A DNA stretch of 64,000 nucleotides from contig NZ_OY856306.1 in NCBI RefSeq assembly GCF_963693435.1, forward strand, positions 806,001 to 870,000. Direction: 5' to 3'. Numbering within the stretch: the first letter of the stretch is position 1; each line of letters opens with the position of its first letter. This DNA comes from Pasteurella atlantica (GTDB lineage: Bacteria; Pseudomonadota; Gammaproteobacteria; Enterobacterales; Pasteurellaceae). Positions 20,959 to 30,927 of this stretch are shown here, piece after piece. The notes under the pieces were generated by a model that saw nothing but the letters and a program-made list of their open reading frames with translations, did not search any database and had not been told where the DNA came from. The position numbers and the translations under genes are program-made.

Positions 20959-21708
20959 ATGTTATTTCTAGTCACAGGAGCAAGTGCAGGTTTTGGTGCA
21001 GAGATTAGTCGAGTATTGGTTTCAAAAGGGCATAGTGTTATTGGAACGGCAAGAAGAAAGGAAAAGCTGGTTCAATTACAAGAAGAGTTAGGAGATAAAT
21101 TTTATCCACTTTGTTTTGATATTAGCTCAAAAGAAGAAACGAAAAATTCGATAAACTCACTACCAGAACATTTGCAACAAATTGATGTGTTAGTCAATAA
21201 TGCTGGCTTAGGGCTTGGGTTAGAGCCTGCTCATTCCGCCTCTTTTGAAGATTGGGAAAAAATGATCAATACCAATGTGTTAGGACTTTGTTATATGACG
21301 CATTTAATTTTACCTCAAATGGTTGCTAGAAAATTTGGATTAATTATTAATATGGGGTCGATAGCAGGCACTTATCCATATCCGGGTGGTAATGTGTATG
21401 GTGCAACGAAAGCATTTACCAGACAATTTAGTTTAAATTTACGTGCTGATTTGGCGGGTACAGGTGTACGAGTGTGCAATATAGAACCAGGTTTATGTGG
21501 AGATACTGAATTTTCACATATACGCTTTAAAGGTGATACAGAAAAAGTCAATGCCCTCTATAACGATGTGGAATTTATCAAACCGATAGATATTGCCAAT
21601 ATTGTTTCTTGGGTCAGTGAACAGCCTCAACACGTGAATATTAATGCTATTGAAGTAATGCCAACAGCACAGTCGTTTTCTGCGTTGAATGTGGTTAAAA
21701 ATAATTAA
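20959..21708 (+). CDS. ydfG: SDR-family 3-hydroxy acid dehydrogenase (YdfG-like)
   Basis: 249 residues with the Rossmann motif TGASAGFGAEIS, NNAGLGLGLEPAH, catalytic YGATK and IEPGLCG. Close in layout to E. coli YdfG, an NADP-dependent L-allo-threonine/3-hydroxypropionate dehydrogenase. The ATG at 20959 is chosen because AAAGGAGG stands 5 bases before it; GTG codons at 20953 and 20956 are in frame but lie on the SD. Confidence 0.88.
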   Translation: MLFLVTGASAGFGAEISRVLVSKGHSVIGTARRKEKLVQLQEELGDKFYPLCFDISSKEETKNSINSLPEHLQQIDVLVNNAGLGLGLEPAHSASFEDWEKMINTNVLGLCYMTHLILPQMVARKFGLIINMGSIAGTYPYPGGNVYGATKAFTRQFSLNLRADLAGTGVRVCNIEPGLCGDTEFSHIRFKGDTEKVNALYNDVEFIKPIDIANIVSWVSEQPQHVNINAIEVMPTAQSFSALNVVKNN

Positions 21709-21727
21709 TAAAAAAGATATAAAGATA

Positions 21728-22738
21728 ATGAAAAAACTACTGGTGATTAGAAATGATAAATTAGGAGATTTTATGTTAGCGTGGCCGTCTTTTGCTATGT
21801 TAAAAAAATCAATGCCTAACACTAAATTAGTGGCGTTAGTACCACCTTATACGGCTAAAATGGCACAAATTTGCCCTTATTTAGATGATATTATTATTGA
21901 TACAAAAGAGTTAACAGAAACGGTTAAAAAAGTGAAAGCAGAGCAGTTTGATGGGGTGATTAGTTTTGTTTCGGATATTTATAATGCAAAATTGGTATGG
22001 AAAGCCAACATTCCTTATCGTTTAGCCCCTGCAACAAAATTAATTCAATTTCTTTATAATCATCGTGTAACACAGCGTCGTTCACGTTCTGAAAAAGCAG
22101 AGTTTGAATATAATTTAGATCTAGTGCGTGCTTTTTTAACCAAGCATCACATTCAGATTATTGAGCCACAACGCCCTTTTTTACGTTTTGATAATACTTT
22201 ACTCAAACAGCAAAAAGAGAAGCTATGTTTACAGCTTAATCTTGACCCAAATAAAAAATGGTTATTTGTACATTCGAGTACTGGCGGTTCTGCAAATAGT
22301 TTATCTCTCGAACAATACACCGAGTTAATAACAGCCATATTAAACCATCACGATTGCCAAGTGATTTTGACCGCAGGTCCGAATGAAAGTGACAGAGTGA
22401 ATGCGTTAGCGGAATTAATTAATGATCAACGCGTTGTCGTATACGATAAAAATGAGGGAATGGTTGATTTTGCACAATCGTTAGCTTGTGCCGATTTGTT
22501 TATTTCAGGTTCAACAGGTCCTTTGCATATTAGTGGAGCATTAAATATTCCAACCATTGGCTTTTATCCAAGTCGTCGTAGTGCTTTACCCATTCGTTGG
22601 CAACCTACTAACGATCCTGCTTGTCATATTGCGTTTTGTCCACCTGCGACAAAAGAAACCGAGAGAGATTTGACGGTGATTTCAATAGAAAAAGCATTGA
22701 GAGAAATTCAGCCATTTATTGGCAGAATGTGGCAATAA
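21728..22738 (+). CDS. Glycosyltransferase family 9 (heptosyltransferase-like)
   Basis: 336 residues from MKKLLVIRNDKLGDF, the GT9 N-terminus. Later GSTGPLHISGALNIPTIGF matches the sugar-nucleotide binding end of ADP-heptose transferases. Probably transfers heptose to the LPS inner core on the cytoplasmic side. The frame is open 13 codons further, overlapping ydfG, but homology supports 21728. The exact acceptor cannot be told. Confidence 0.85.
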   Translation: MKKLLVIRNDKLGDFMLAWPSFAMLKKSMPNTKLVALVPPYTAKMAQICPYLDDIIIDTKELTETVKKVKAEQFDGVISFVSDIYNAKLVWKANIPYRLAPATKLIQFLYNHRVTQRRSRSEKAEFEYNLDLVRAFLTKHHIQIIEPQRPFLRFDNTLLKQQKEKLCLQLNLDPNKKWLFVHSSTGGSANSLSLEQYTELITAILNHHDCQVILTAGPNESDRVNALAELINDQRVVVYDKNEGMVDFAQSLACADLFISGSTGPLHISGALNIPTIGFYPSRRSALPIRWQPTNDPACHIAFCPPATKETERDLTVISIEKALREIQPFIGRMWQ

Positions 22739-22747
22739 TTAATGAAT

Positions 22748-22794
22748 ATAGCGGTAATATTTTGATTAAAATTTGTATATAAATTACCGCTTGC
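22748..22794. terminator. Inverted repeat after glycosyltransferase gene
   Basis: AGCGGTAATATTTT and AAATTACCGCTT arms. The rest of 22795-23040 holds only AT-rich sequence upstream of the porin gene, including a TTGACA at about 22907 that could be a -35 box; no gene seen. Confidence 0.4.
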
Positions 22795-23040
22795 TGAGTG
22801 AATGATAGATTTGTTATAATGAAATAGCCAAAAGTAGGACAAAAAACAATCAATCAATCGTTTTTTATATGATTTTTGTAAAAAGTGTGAACTTTGTCGT
22901 TTGACATAAATTGATATTTTTGCCATCATTTGCGTATTCAATGTTCTGTCATTTTAGAACTATTGATGTTAACTGGTTGTTTTAGACCTTAACAGAAACA
23001 ACTTTTCAGTGAATTATTTAAATAATTTAAGGTGATTATT

Positions 23041-24021
23041 ATGAAAAAAACTCTTGTAGCATTAACAGTTGCGGCTTTAACAGCAACTTCAGCTTCAGCA
23101 TTAACAGTATTTGAAGAAAACGGATCAACAATTAAAGTTGGTGGTGCTGTTAAATTATCTGTTCAAAAAGAATCTTTATCTAAAGGTACTATTGCTAAGC
23201 GAGTTACCGAAGATGGTGCTAAAGCAGATGTTGGTAAAAAAACAAAAATGCGTAAACATGATGCTAAAATCAATGTTGAAGCAAAATATGCTTTCGGTGA
23301 TGCTTATGCGTTAGGTTTCTATGAGTATGATTTCTTAGGTTCTACAGCGAAAAAAGCGTATGTAGGATTAGGAAATAATGCAGGACACCAAGTAACTTTC
23401 GGTCTTCAAAACACTTTTGCTGACAATGTTGGTGAATCTTCTTTTGATAATATCTGGGGTGTTCGCAAAAAATTCCTTTCAGGTGACGCGGATAACTCAA
23501 TTGCTTACCGTTTCACTGGTTTAGAAAACTGGGAATTTGGTGCTGATTATGTATTAAAAACACAAGAATTTGCAGGTTATAACGCGGCGGGAGAAGTAGT
23601 ATTTGAAGAAAACAAAGCAGCCTTTGATCTTGGTGCAAAATATAGTGCTAATGATTTAACTGTAGGTTTTGCTTATGGACATCAGAAAAAAACTAATGCC
23701 TTTGACTTAGGTTTAGCTTATCAAATGGATAACTTAACATTTGCATTTGATGTTGGTTATTTGAAAATGGATAAAACTAAAGCATACTATGTTTCTCCAG
23801 GTATGAAAGCAGCATTTGGTGATGCAGCAGTTTATGGTAACTATAACTACTACAAATCAAAAACAGGTGATGCTAAAACTAAAAAACATGGCTTTAACTT
23901 AGGTACTGAATACCAATTAGTTAAAAATGCGAAAGTATTTGCTGAGTTTAACTATGTAAAAGTTAAAGATGCTGATAAAGCTGATAAAGCTTTCGGCGTT
24001 GGTATGAAAGTTGAATGGTAA
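23041..24021 (+). CDS. Outer membrane porin (P2-like general porin)
   Basis: 326 residues. Signal peptide 1-20 (MKKTLVALTVAALTATSASA). Mature protein starts LTVFEENGSTIKVGGAVKLS and is built of alternating beta-strands such as LGAKYSANDLTVGFAYGH, ending GVGMKVEW with the terminal aromatic residue needed for outer-membrane insertion. A trimeric diffusion porin is expected. ATG 23041 is used; an upstream in-frame start at 23032 is less likely. Strong terminator follows. Confidence 0.9.
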   Translation: MKKTLVALTVAALTATSASALTVFEENGSTIKVGGAVKLSVQKESLSKGTIAKRVTEDGAKADVGKKTKMRKHDAKINVEAKYAFGDAYALGFYEYDFLGSTAKKAYVGLGNNAGHQVTFGLQNTFADNVGESSFDNIWGVRKKFLSGDADNSIAYRFTGLENWEFGADYVLKTQEFAGYNAAGEVVFEENKAAFDLGAKYSANDLTVGFAYGHQKKTNAFDLGLAYQMDNLTFAFDVGYLKMDKTKAYYVSPGMKAAFGDAAVYGNYNYYKSKTGDAKTKKHGFNLGTEYQLVKNAKVFAEFNYVKVKDADKADKAFGVGMKVEW

Positions 24022-24052
24022 TCTAATTACCTAGCAACTTAATTGCTAAAAT

Positions 24053-24085
24053 AACCCCATAGGCTTAGGCTTATGGGGTTTTGTT
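24053..24085. terminator. Terminator between porin and trxA
   Basis: AACCCCATA and TATGGGGTT stem with a GGCTTAGGCT-type loop and T-run after, between convergent genes. Confidence 0.85.
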
Positions 24086-24106
24086 TTTGTTTAACGATCC
24101 AATTGA

Positions 24107-24430
24107 CTAAAGCACTTGCTCTACAAATTTTGCTAATTGTGCCTTTGGTAAAGCACCCACTTGCTGTGCAACAACTTCACCGTTTTTAAATAATAATAAA
24201 AATGGAATGCTACGTACACCAAATTGCATTGGAGTAGTTTTATTCTCATCAACATTCATTTTAACGATCTTAACTTTACCTGCAAATTCTTCTGATAGCT
24301 CTTCTAATACTGAACCAATCGCACGACAAGGTCCACACCAAGGTGCCCAAAAATCTAATAATACTGGAACTTCTGATTTTAAAACATCTTGTTCAAATGT
24401 TGCATCATTTGTTTGAATTAAATTACTCAT
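24107..24430 (-). CDS. trxA: Thioredoxin 1
   Basis: 107 residues with the active site [10 protein letters not shown] and the cis-proline region RSIPFLLLF. Cytoplasmic disulfide reductant. Length and motifs are exactly those of TrxA; monocistronic. Confidence 0.94.
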   Translation of the reverse strand: MSNLIQTNDATFEQDVLKSEVPVLLDFWAPWCGPCRAIGSVLEELSEEFAGKVKIVKMNVDENKTTPMQFGVRSIPFLLLFKNGEVVAQQVGALPKAQLAKFVEQVL

Positions 24431-24542
24431 AATTTTTCTTTCCTTATGTTAATAAATATAAAACATCTCTAAATTAAGATGTGTGGGGTACAAGATAAAA
24501 TGTTCTCTGCAAAATTGCAATAGTTGTTAACTATTATATTGA

Positions 24543-25667
24543 TTACTTTCTGTAATCATTTGCTTGTTGTAATAAAGTACTACTTTCTTTCAAAAACTGA
24601 TCAGAATAATCACCAAACCATTGATGTACTTTTTCAAAAGCATCAACAAAACCTTGTTTATCTTGCGTTTCAAAATACTCAAAACACTGTTGAAAACTCT
24701 CTTCAAGAGACTTTATAACGATTAAATTCTCAGGCTTATCCGCAATGATATCTGCATATAATTCAGCATCTTGTGCAAATAGTCGCCCAATCATTGCTAA
24801 TTCTAAACGGTAAATAGGCGAAGATAAGGCTAATAATTGGGATAATTTTATTGGTTGTTGTGATAAATGAAAACCTGCTACAAAAGTTGAAAAGTGGCGT
24901 AATGCTTGAATATATGTCATTGTATGATCGTGATCTTTTGCATCAATAAATTCAATTTTTGCACCCCAAATTTGTATTTGTTCTAACAACCATTGATAGC
25001 TTTCACTTAATCTACCGTCACAGCAAGCGATAACTTGTTTTGCAAAACTTGTAATATCACTTCCAAACATAGGGTGTAAACCAACCACTGCTCCATTATG
25101 AATTTCAAGCATTTTCTCTACAGGTTTTGCTTTTACGGATGTGAGATCAGCTAAAATCATATTTGACGTTAAATAAGGTTGTAATGCTTCAATCACATTA
25201 AGGGTATGTGCAATTGGCACAGAAACAATCACAACATCTGCATTCGCTAGTATTATTGTTGCATTATGCCAATCTTCTTTATCTAAAATCTCCACTTTAT
25301 AACCAGAATAATCAAAATAACGAGCAAACAGTCCTCCCAATTTTCCTTTACCACCAACAATCACTATTTTTTTGATATTAGGATTAACTGTTTTAAAACC
25401 GTGATGGTGCTCATTAGCATAAGACTCTCGCATCAAACGACGCAATACATCTTCTATTAAGGTAGCAGGGACACCTTGTTTTTCAGCCTCAGTTCGACGA
25501 GCTAAAATCATTTGATCTTCACGCTCAGGATCATAAACGGGCAATCCATATTCTGATTTTATTTTACCTACGTCTTCCACAAGCTTTAAACGTTGTGAAA
25601 ATAACTCAACTAATTGTTGATCAATATCATCAATTTTATTTCTAATTGGATCGAGTGGATTTATCAT
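24543..25667 (-). CDS. tyrA: Bifunctional chorismate mutase / prephenate dehydrogenase TyrA
   Basis: 374 residues. N-terminal AroQ-type chorismate mutase (about 1-90, DPIRNKIDDIDQQLVELFSQR), then a prephenate dehydrogenase with NAD-binding GGKGKLGGLFARYF. Makes 4-hydroxyphenylpyruvate for tyrosine. Its ATG overlaps the stop of the upstream glycosyltransferase gene by 4 bases (ATGA), so the two are coupled. Confidence 0.95.
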   Translation of the reverse strand: MINPLDPIRNKIDDIDQQLVELFSQRLKLVEDVGKIKSEYGLPVYDPEREDQMILARRTEAEKQGVPATLIEDVLRRLMRESYANEHHHGFKTVNPNIKKIVIVGGKGKLGGLFARYFDYSGYKVEILDKEDWHNATIILANADVVIVSVPIAHTLNVIEALQPYLTSNMILADLTSVKAKPVEKMLEIHNGAVVGLHPMFGSDITSFAKQVIACCDGRLSESYQWLLEQIQIWGAKIEFIDAKDHDHTMTYIQALRHFSTFVAGFHLSQQPIKLSQLLALSSPIYRLELAMIGRLFAQDAELYADIIADKPENLIVIKSLEESFQQCFEYFETQDKQGFVDAFEKVHQWFGDYSDQFLKESSTLLQQANDYRK

Positions 25668-26695
25668 TTTATTTCTAAGATTTTAATCAATTTTTGTTTG
25701 ACTTGCTCAACAGTTATTCTTTCCATTAGATTTTTACCCTTTGCTTTGGTAGCCCAAGGAAGTGCTGTCCAAGGTTTTCCATAACTTTCCAAAACTGCAT
25801 CATCATAAATAGAAATCACTTTATCAAGATCATTATAAGGGCCTGTTCTTCTTGGATTATGTATTGCGTATAAACCAATAATAGGGGTATTTTGTGTTGT
25901 CGAAATATGAGCTGGACCAGAATCAGAAGATAATACGAGATCAACTTGTGAAATTAATGCAGTAAGTTGCTGTAAATTTGTTTTCCCTGCAAGATTAATA
26001 CATTTAGGGGCTAATTCGTGAATTTTGGCAGCAGTATTTAATTCATATATTGCAGACGAACCTGCAAGAATAACATTCATTCCTTTTTCTATTAAATATT
26101 GCGTAATTTGAGCATAATTTTCAGGAGACCAATCTTTTTCTTTTTTACTAGAACAAGGGGCGATTAAAACATTTTTTGTTTTTTTATCTATAAATTGTGC
26201 AGTAAATTCAATGTCTATTGGTAAAATACCAAGATCCCAAGTGGGGGTTAAATCTGTAACTCCCAGAGCTTGTGCAAACATCATTTGACCATCTAATACG
26301 TGAGGGGAAGTGGTTTGTTTTACTTTACAATTTGTAAAAAATTGTTGCCCTTCTCTGGCTCTATCTTTATTAAACCCCATTTTTGTATTTGCTTTAATAC
26401 CCAAAGATAAAATGGATGTTCTAAATGCAGTTTGCATATTTAGTAAAACATCAAATTTTTGTGTTTTTAATTGTTTCCACAAAGAAAAAAAACCTTTCCA
26501 GCCTTGCTGTTTGTCAAATGAAATCAGTGTAACATTAGGAATGTTTTTCATTAGTTTAGCTTCAGTCTTACCTATAATCCAACTAATTTTATAATCTGGG
26601 TAAGATCGCTGAATTGCCTGAATAACGGCTAATGTATGACAAACATCACCAATTGCAGATAACCTTAGAACACAAATAGAAAGGGGTTTATTCAT
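25664..26695 (-). CDS. Glycosyltransferase family 9 (heptosyltransferase/OpsX-like)
   Basis: 343 residues from MNKPLSICVLRLSAIGDVCH. GT9 features: LSAIGDVCHT start, KEKDWSPENYAQ, and the C-terminal SSDSGPAHISTTQNTPIIGLY. Probable LPS inner-core heptosyltransferase I type (OpsX/RfaC). The frame extends 10 codons upstream without SD, so 26695 is preferred. The rho-independent terminator at 26708-26735 separates it from pykA. Confidence 0.85.
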   Translation of the reverse strand: MNKPLSICVLRLSAIGDVCHTLAVIQAIQRSYPDYKISWIIGKTEAKLMKNIPNVTLISFDKQQGWKGFFSLWKQLKTQKFDVLLNMQTAFRTSILSLGIKANTKMGFNKDRAREGQQFFTNCKVKQTTSPHVLDGQMMFAQALGVTDLTPTWDLGILPIDIEFTAQFIDKKTKNVLIAPCSSKKEKDWSPENYAQITQYLIEKGMNVILAGSSAIYELNTAAKIHELAPKCINLAGKTNLQQLTALISQVDLVLSSDSGPAHISTTQNTPIIGLYAIHNPRRTGPYNDLDKVISIYDDAVLESYGKPWTALPWATKAKGKNLMERITVEQVKQKLIKILEIK

Positions 26696-26707
26696 TGTTT
26701 TACCTAT

Positions 26708-26735
26708 AAAAAATCCACGTCGCAACGTGGATTTT
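26708..26735 (-). terminator. Terminator after pykA
   Basis: AAAATCCACGT and ACGTGGATTTT arms around CGCA. The T-run suits the - strand. Confidence 0.85.
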
Positions 26736-26751
26736 ATTGAATCTCTGTAAA

Positions 26752-28194
26752 TTATTCCACCGTTAGAATACGAGTTGTATTGGTTGTGCCAGTTTTTTGT
26801 TCATCACCATGTGTTAATAACACAATATCACCACTCATTAAACTACCGCTCTCTTTTAACAATTGAATGGCTTTTCTCGCCCCTTCAATTGTACGACTAT
26901 CTTCTTCAAATAGCACAGGAGTGACACCACGATATAATGCACAACGGCTTAATGCTTTGTCATTACGAGAAAGTGCAAAAATAGGTAATCCAGAACTAAT
27001 TCGACTCATTAAACGAGCAGTATTGCCAGAACTTGTTAAAGCAATAATTGCTGAAACACCTTCCATATGATTGGCTGCATACATTGCTGACATTGCTACT
27101 GCTTCTTCTGAATCATCAAATGTACGATCTAAACGATGTTTAGAGTTATTTACATTTGGCATTTTTTCAGCACCAACACATACTTCAGCCATTGCTTTAA
27201 CCGTTTCAGCTGGATATTGACCTGCTGCTGTTTCACCTGAAAGCATTACCGCATCGGTACCATCTAATACCGCATTTGCGACATCCATTACTTCAGCACG
27301 AGTTGGCATAGGGCTATTAATCATCGATTCCATCATTTGTGTTGCAGTAATAACAACACGATTTAATTGACGTGAACGCTTAATTAAACGTTTTTGAACA
27401 CCTACTAATTCAGCATCACCAATTTCAACACCCAAATCTCCACGAGCAACCATCACCACATCAGAAGCATTAATAATATCATCCATTGCTTCTTGCGTTG
27501 CAACCGTTTCTGCACGCTCAACTTTTGCGACAATTTTTACATCATCTAAACCCGCTTCTTTAGCAAGTTCACGAGCATAATTTAAATCAGCACTTGAACG
27601 AGGGAAAGAAACAGCTAAATAGTCCACACCAATCTGTGCAGCAAGTTTTATATCTGCTTTATCTTTTTCAGTTAACGCATCCGCAGATAATCCACCACCT
27701 AATTTATTAATACCTTTATTATTTGAAAGCGGTCCACCAACAGTAACCTCTGTATGCACTTTTGCACCTTCGGTAGAAATTACTTTTAACTGAACTCGTC
27801 CATCATCTAATAATAAAATATCACCAGGAACGACATCTGATGGTAATTTTTTATAATCTAAGCCTATTGCGTGTTTTGTTCCTTCTCCTCTTGGAAGATC
27901 GGCATCTAACACAAACTTATCACCAATATTTAAGAAAACTTTTCCATCTTTAAATGTTGACACTCGAATTTTAGGTCCTTGTAAATCACCTAAGATTGCA
28001 ATGTGTTTACCTAATTTTGCTGCAATTTCACGAACTTTATTTGCACGATCAATATGATCATCAGGTGTGCCGTGTGAGAAATTCATTCGAACCATATTTG
28101 CACCAGCCACAATGATTTTCTCTAAATTATTACCACGCTCAGTTGCAGGTCCCATTGTACAAACAATTTTGGTTCTTCTGATCTTTCTAAACAT
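26752..28194 (-). CDS. pykA: Pyruvate kinase
   Basis: 480 residues, same length as E. coli PykA. N-terminal [22 protein letters not shown], substrate and metal site [18 protein letters not shown], then the signature [28 protein letters not shown]. Converts phosphoenolpyruvate plus ADP to pyruvate plus ATP. Upstream of its start (28227-28261) are five 7-bp tandem repeats. Confidence 0.95.
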   Translation of the reverse strand: MFRKIRRTKIVCTMGPATERGNNLEKIIVAGANMVRMNFSHGTPDDHIDRANKVREIAAKLGKHIAILGDLQGPKIRVSTFKDGKVFLNIGDKFVLDADLPRGEGTKHAIGLDYKKLPSDVVPGDILLLDDGRVQLKVISTEGAKVHTEVTVGGPLSNNKGINKLGGGLSADALTEKDKADIKLAAQIGVDYLAVSFPRSSADLNYARELAKEAGLDDVKIVAKVERAETVATQEAMDDIINASDVVMVARGDLGVEIGDAELVGVQKRLIKRSRQLNRVVITATQMMESMINSPMPTRAEVMDVANAVLDGTDAVMLSGETAAGQYPAETVKAMAEVCVGAEKMPNVNNSKHRLDRTFDDSEEAVAMSAMYAANHMEGVSAIIALTSSGNTARLMSRISSGLPIFALSRNDKALSRCALYRGVTPVLFEEDSRTIEGARKAIQLLKESGSLMSGDIVLLTHGDEQKTGTTNTTRILTVE

Positions 28195-28226
28195 CTATTT
28201 ACTCCATACTTTTATATAATTTATTT

Positions 28227-28261
28227 AAATTCTAAATTCTAAATTCTAAATTCTAAATTCT
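28227..28261. repeat. Five tandem copies of AAATTCT
   Basis: Five perfect 7-bp units lie between the divergent pykA (start 28194) and sixA (start 28342) genes, in the region where both promoters must be. Copy number could change by slippage. Confidence 0.8.
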
Positions 28262-28341
28262 TTTTGTAGTTGCATCTACATAAAACGAGAGGCATTATAC
28301 ACCTAATTTTAATCAGTTTATAGATAAATAAGAGGAAAAAT

Positions 28342-28827
28342 ATGAATATTTGGATTATGCGACACGGTGAAGCTGCTTTTAACGCAACAATGGATAATCA
28401 ACGTAGTTTAACTGAATATGGAAAAACAACCACTTTCCAACAAGGTCAATGGTTAGCTAAACGTTTAATTATTCAAAATGATCAATTAGATCATATCCTT
28501 GTTAGTCCTTATTTGCGAGCTCAACAAACTTGGCAAGAGGTACAAAAAGGATTTCAAGCGGTCACATCTGATCAACTTTTTACAAATGTTGAAACTTGGA
28601 ATGGAATTACCCCTGCTGGACACCCTCAAACGGTACTGGATTATATGAGAGTACTACGTGAAAATAATGTAAAAAATTTACTTATTGTCTCTCATTTACC
28701 ACTGGTCTATGAACTCGTATCAACCCTAACACAACACCAATCCTCTGTTCATTTTTATCCTGCTGTTATTGCAGAAATTGATTGGACAATTGATTGTGGG
28801 AAATTGATTACATCAGAAAGACCATAA
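28342..28827 (+). CDS. sixA: Phosphohistidine phosphatase SixA
   Basis: 161 residues of the histidine phosphatase superfamily with the catalytic RHGEA motif at residues 8-12 (IMRHGEAAF), LVSPYLRAQQTW and the second-half LLIVSHLPLVYEL catalytic histidine. SixA dephosphorylates phosphohistidine on phosphotransfer proteins. Divergent from pykA. Confidence 0.88.
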   Translation: MNIWIMRHGEAAFNATMDNQRSLTEYGKTTTFQQGQWLAKRLIIQNDQLDHILVSPYLRAQQTWQEVQKGFQAVTSDQLFTNVETWNGITPAGHPQTVLDYMRVLRENNVKNLLIVSHLPLVYELVSTLTQHQSSVHFYPAVIAEIDWTIDCGKLITSERP

Positions 28828-28981
28828 ACTATTTAATTAAACTGTTCAAGATTGACTCATACTAAGGCAAGACAGTACTTGAAATCTAATAAAAAAATGA
28901 ATTACATTATTTAGACGTAAATACAGCTAGACGCAAATACAGCGGGTAGATCAAATCAAAAATTTACAAATTTAATTTTTT

Positions 28982-29016
28982 ATAGATAGGGCATATGCTC
29001 TATCTATGTAATATTT
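28982..29016 (+). terminator. Possible terminator hairpin downstream of sixA
   Basis: ATAGATAGGGC and GCTCTATCTAT can form a 12-bp stem (one G-U), followed by GTAATATTTTT. Confidence 0.45.
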
Positions 29017-29458
29017 TTATAGTCTCTTATTCTCCAACCTATCTTCTCTTTTTTCTAAAAAATAAAGACTGACTCTTTTGATGCCTATATATTCTATAAA
29101 GTTAATTCAAACAAATTTGCGTTATCACCATTATTCATAGATTTTAAATTCCATCAAGTGTTCTAAATTCAAAACAAATCATTTGGTTTCATAGTTTTCT
29201 TTCCTTTAACACTTATTCATATCTATTTACAACTAAACACATCAAGATCTTGGAATTTGAAAATATCTCCAATCATAAAAATCAAATGCTGTCAATTGAA
29301 ATATATTTATGCGAACTGTAATTTATCTCCTAAAGTTGTTATATTTTTTATATATCTAAATTTATAAAAATACACTTTTTATATGGTAATTTTAATATCT
29401 TCTTCAAGGTAAATTTTAATAATTATATAGTATAGGAAAATAATATTTTTTTTACAAA

Positions 29459-29486
29459 AGTATAAGTTTTAGTATAGCTTTTTTAA
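29459..29486. repeat. Left flanking repeat of integrase (possible att/arm site)
   Basis: Two tandem half-units AGTATAAGTTTT and AGTATAGCTTTT, followed by TTAA. The same arrangement with the half-units swapped occurs at 30900-30927 on the other side of the recombinase gene, in direct orientation. Confidence 0.45.
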
Positions 29487-29547
29487 GAACTAAAAAGCCC
29501 TTTTGTTGTATAATCCAATGCCCTTCATTCTTAAATTGAGGGTATTT

Positions 29548-29601
29548 ATGCTAGTTATAAAAAGAGCATTACAAAGAGATTTAATAACAAGGTTATTTTA
29601 A
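29548..29601 (+). CDS. 17-residue leader ORF overlapping integrase start
   Basis: MLVIKRALQRDLITRLF followed by TAA. Its stop overlaps the integrase ATG as TAATG. GAGGG stands a few bases before its ATG. The arrangement suggests translational coupling that sets integrase expression. A chance frame cannot be excluded. Confidence 0.3.
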   Translation: MLVIKRALQRDLITRLF

Positions 29602-30878
29602 TGATTAACAATACAAAAAAAATATTAACAACGAAAGATATCCAACTGATGAAACCTGGAGATAAAGATATAATTGATACTGGTGAAAACTCTGGATTAA
29701 GAGTAGTTTGTGGTAAAACAGGCAGAAAAACATTTATTTATCGTTATAGAAGTCCTATTTCCTATGAAAAAAAACTTCTCCAAATTAAAATTGGTGTTTT
29801 TCCAAAAACAAGTCTAAATGATGCAAGGCAAAAACTACAAGACTTAAAACATATTCGCTCACTTGGACGTTGCCCTACAACCGAGTATAAGCAATCTAAA
29901 AAAGAACAAGAAGAAAGGCAAAAAGATGCTTGTTTTTCTGTTAAAGAAATGATTGATCTTTATTTACAGCAATATATTGAAGATCACTATAGTGATAATG
30001 GTACATTTATTGCAGGTAGACGTAAGCTTAAAGGACAAAAAGAAACACGAAGAACACTATATTATGATATTGTAAAGCCTCTTGGAAAGAGAGTTGCTTC
30101 TTCACTAACAAGAAAGGAAATAACGAAACACATACAAAATATTGTTGATGAAAGAGGAGCTAGAGTACAGGCAGGACGTGTATTAAACGAATTAAATTTA
30201 GCTTATAAATTTGCTATCAGTTTAAATAAATTTCCAGAAACTTTTATCAATCCAGCATTTTCCGCCAAAGAAACACTAAAAATGTCTACAATTAAATTGA
30301 CTGGAAATAAAGCAACTAGAACATTTAGTGAAAAAGAAATTAAGCTCTTTATGAAATGGCTCCCTCAATCTAGTTTTAGTCAAAAAATTCAAAATGTTTT
30401 TTTATTAACCTTATTCACTGGTTGTAGAACGGGAGAGATATGTGCTATTGCTTGGAATGATGTTGATTTAAAAAAGAAAACTATTTTTCTAAAAGAAACC
30501 AAAACAGGAACATCAAGATATGTACAACTATCTTCTCAAGCAATAATATTGCTAAAATCAATAGATAATTCAGGTAAATATGTTTTTCAAATAAAAAGAA
30601 AAGAAGAACCAATGAACCAAAAATATTTAACCGAGTGCACTTGGAGTCTCAGAAGAAGAGGGCTAATGATAGATCTTGAACATTGGTCACCACACGATTT
30701 AAGAAGAACTGTTCGTACAGGATTGGCCCGATTAGGTTGCCCAAATGATGTTGGTGAGGCTATTTTAGGTCACTCTAAAAAAGGAATAGAAGGAACTTAT
30801 AATCTGCATACTTACGATAAAGAGTGTAAAAAATGGCTACAAACTTGGGGAAATTATTTAGATAAATTAATTACGTAA
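29601..30878 (+). CDS. Tyrosine recombinase/integrase, P4-like (DUF4102 arm-binding type)
   Basis: 425 residues. N-terminal arm-binding domain of the DUF4102 type (about 1-95: NSGLRVVCGKTGRKTFIYRYR), a core-binding helical region (about 110-240), and the catalytic domain with Arg in TGCRTGEI, HDLRRT box (His-x-x-Arg), GHSKKGIE and the Tyr nucleophile in GTYNLH. Such enzymes integrate genomic islands. No excisionase or tRNA target is next to it. Near-identical repeats flank the gene, and the first cassette begins about 95 bases after its stop. It is a candidate, unproven, for the inversions seen in the array. Confidence 0.9.
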   Translation: MINNTKKILTTKDIQLMKPGDKDIIDTGENSGLRVVCGKTGRKTFIYRYRSPISYEKKLLQIKIGVFPKTSLNDARQKLQDLKHIRSLGRCPTTEYKQSKKEQEERQKDACFSVKEMIDLYLQQYIEDHYSDNGTFIAGRRKLKGQKETRRTLYYDIVKPLGKRVASSLTRKEITKHIQNIVDERGARVQAGRVLNELNLAYKFAISLNKFPETFINPAFSAKETLKMSTIKLTGNKATRTFSEKEIKLFMKWLPQSSFSQKIQNVFLLTLFTGCRTGEICAIAWNDVDLKKKTIFLKETKTGTSRYVQLSSQAIILLKSIDNSGKYVFQIKRKEEPMNQKYLTECTWSLRRRGLMIDLEHWSPHDLRRTVRTGLARLGCPNDVGEAILGHSKKGIEGTYNLHTYDKECKKWLQTWGNYLDKLIT

Positions 30879-30899
30879 CATCAATATTTAGTTAAACCA

Positions 30900-30927
30900 A
30901 GTATAGCTTTTAGTATAAGTTTTTTAT
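30900..30927. repeat. Right flanking repeat of integrase (possible att/arm site)
   Basis: AGTATAGCTTTT then AGTATAAGTTTT then TTAT. Direct repeat of the element at 29459-29486, with the two half-units in swapped order. Confidence 0.45.

Larger units (their letters stand above)
28828..29547. other. 720-base AT-rich gap before integrase
   Basis: No gene of useful length, no tRNA cloverleaf and no Shine-Dalgarno-led frame recognised. It contains the hairpin at 28982-29007 and the AGTATA-type repeat at 29459-29486. It is where core chromosome gives way to the accessory region. Confidence 0.55.

Noticed and set aside
28828-29600. tRNA gene as integrase target
   Set aside because: I looked for a cloverleaf or a CCA-type 3' end beside the integrase and saw none in either orientation.
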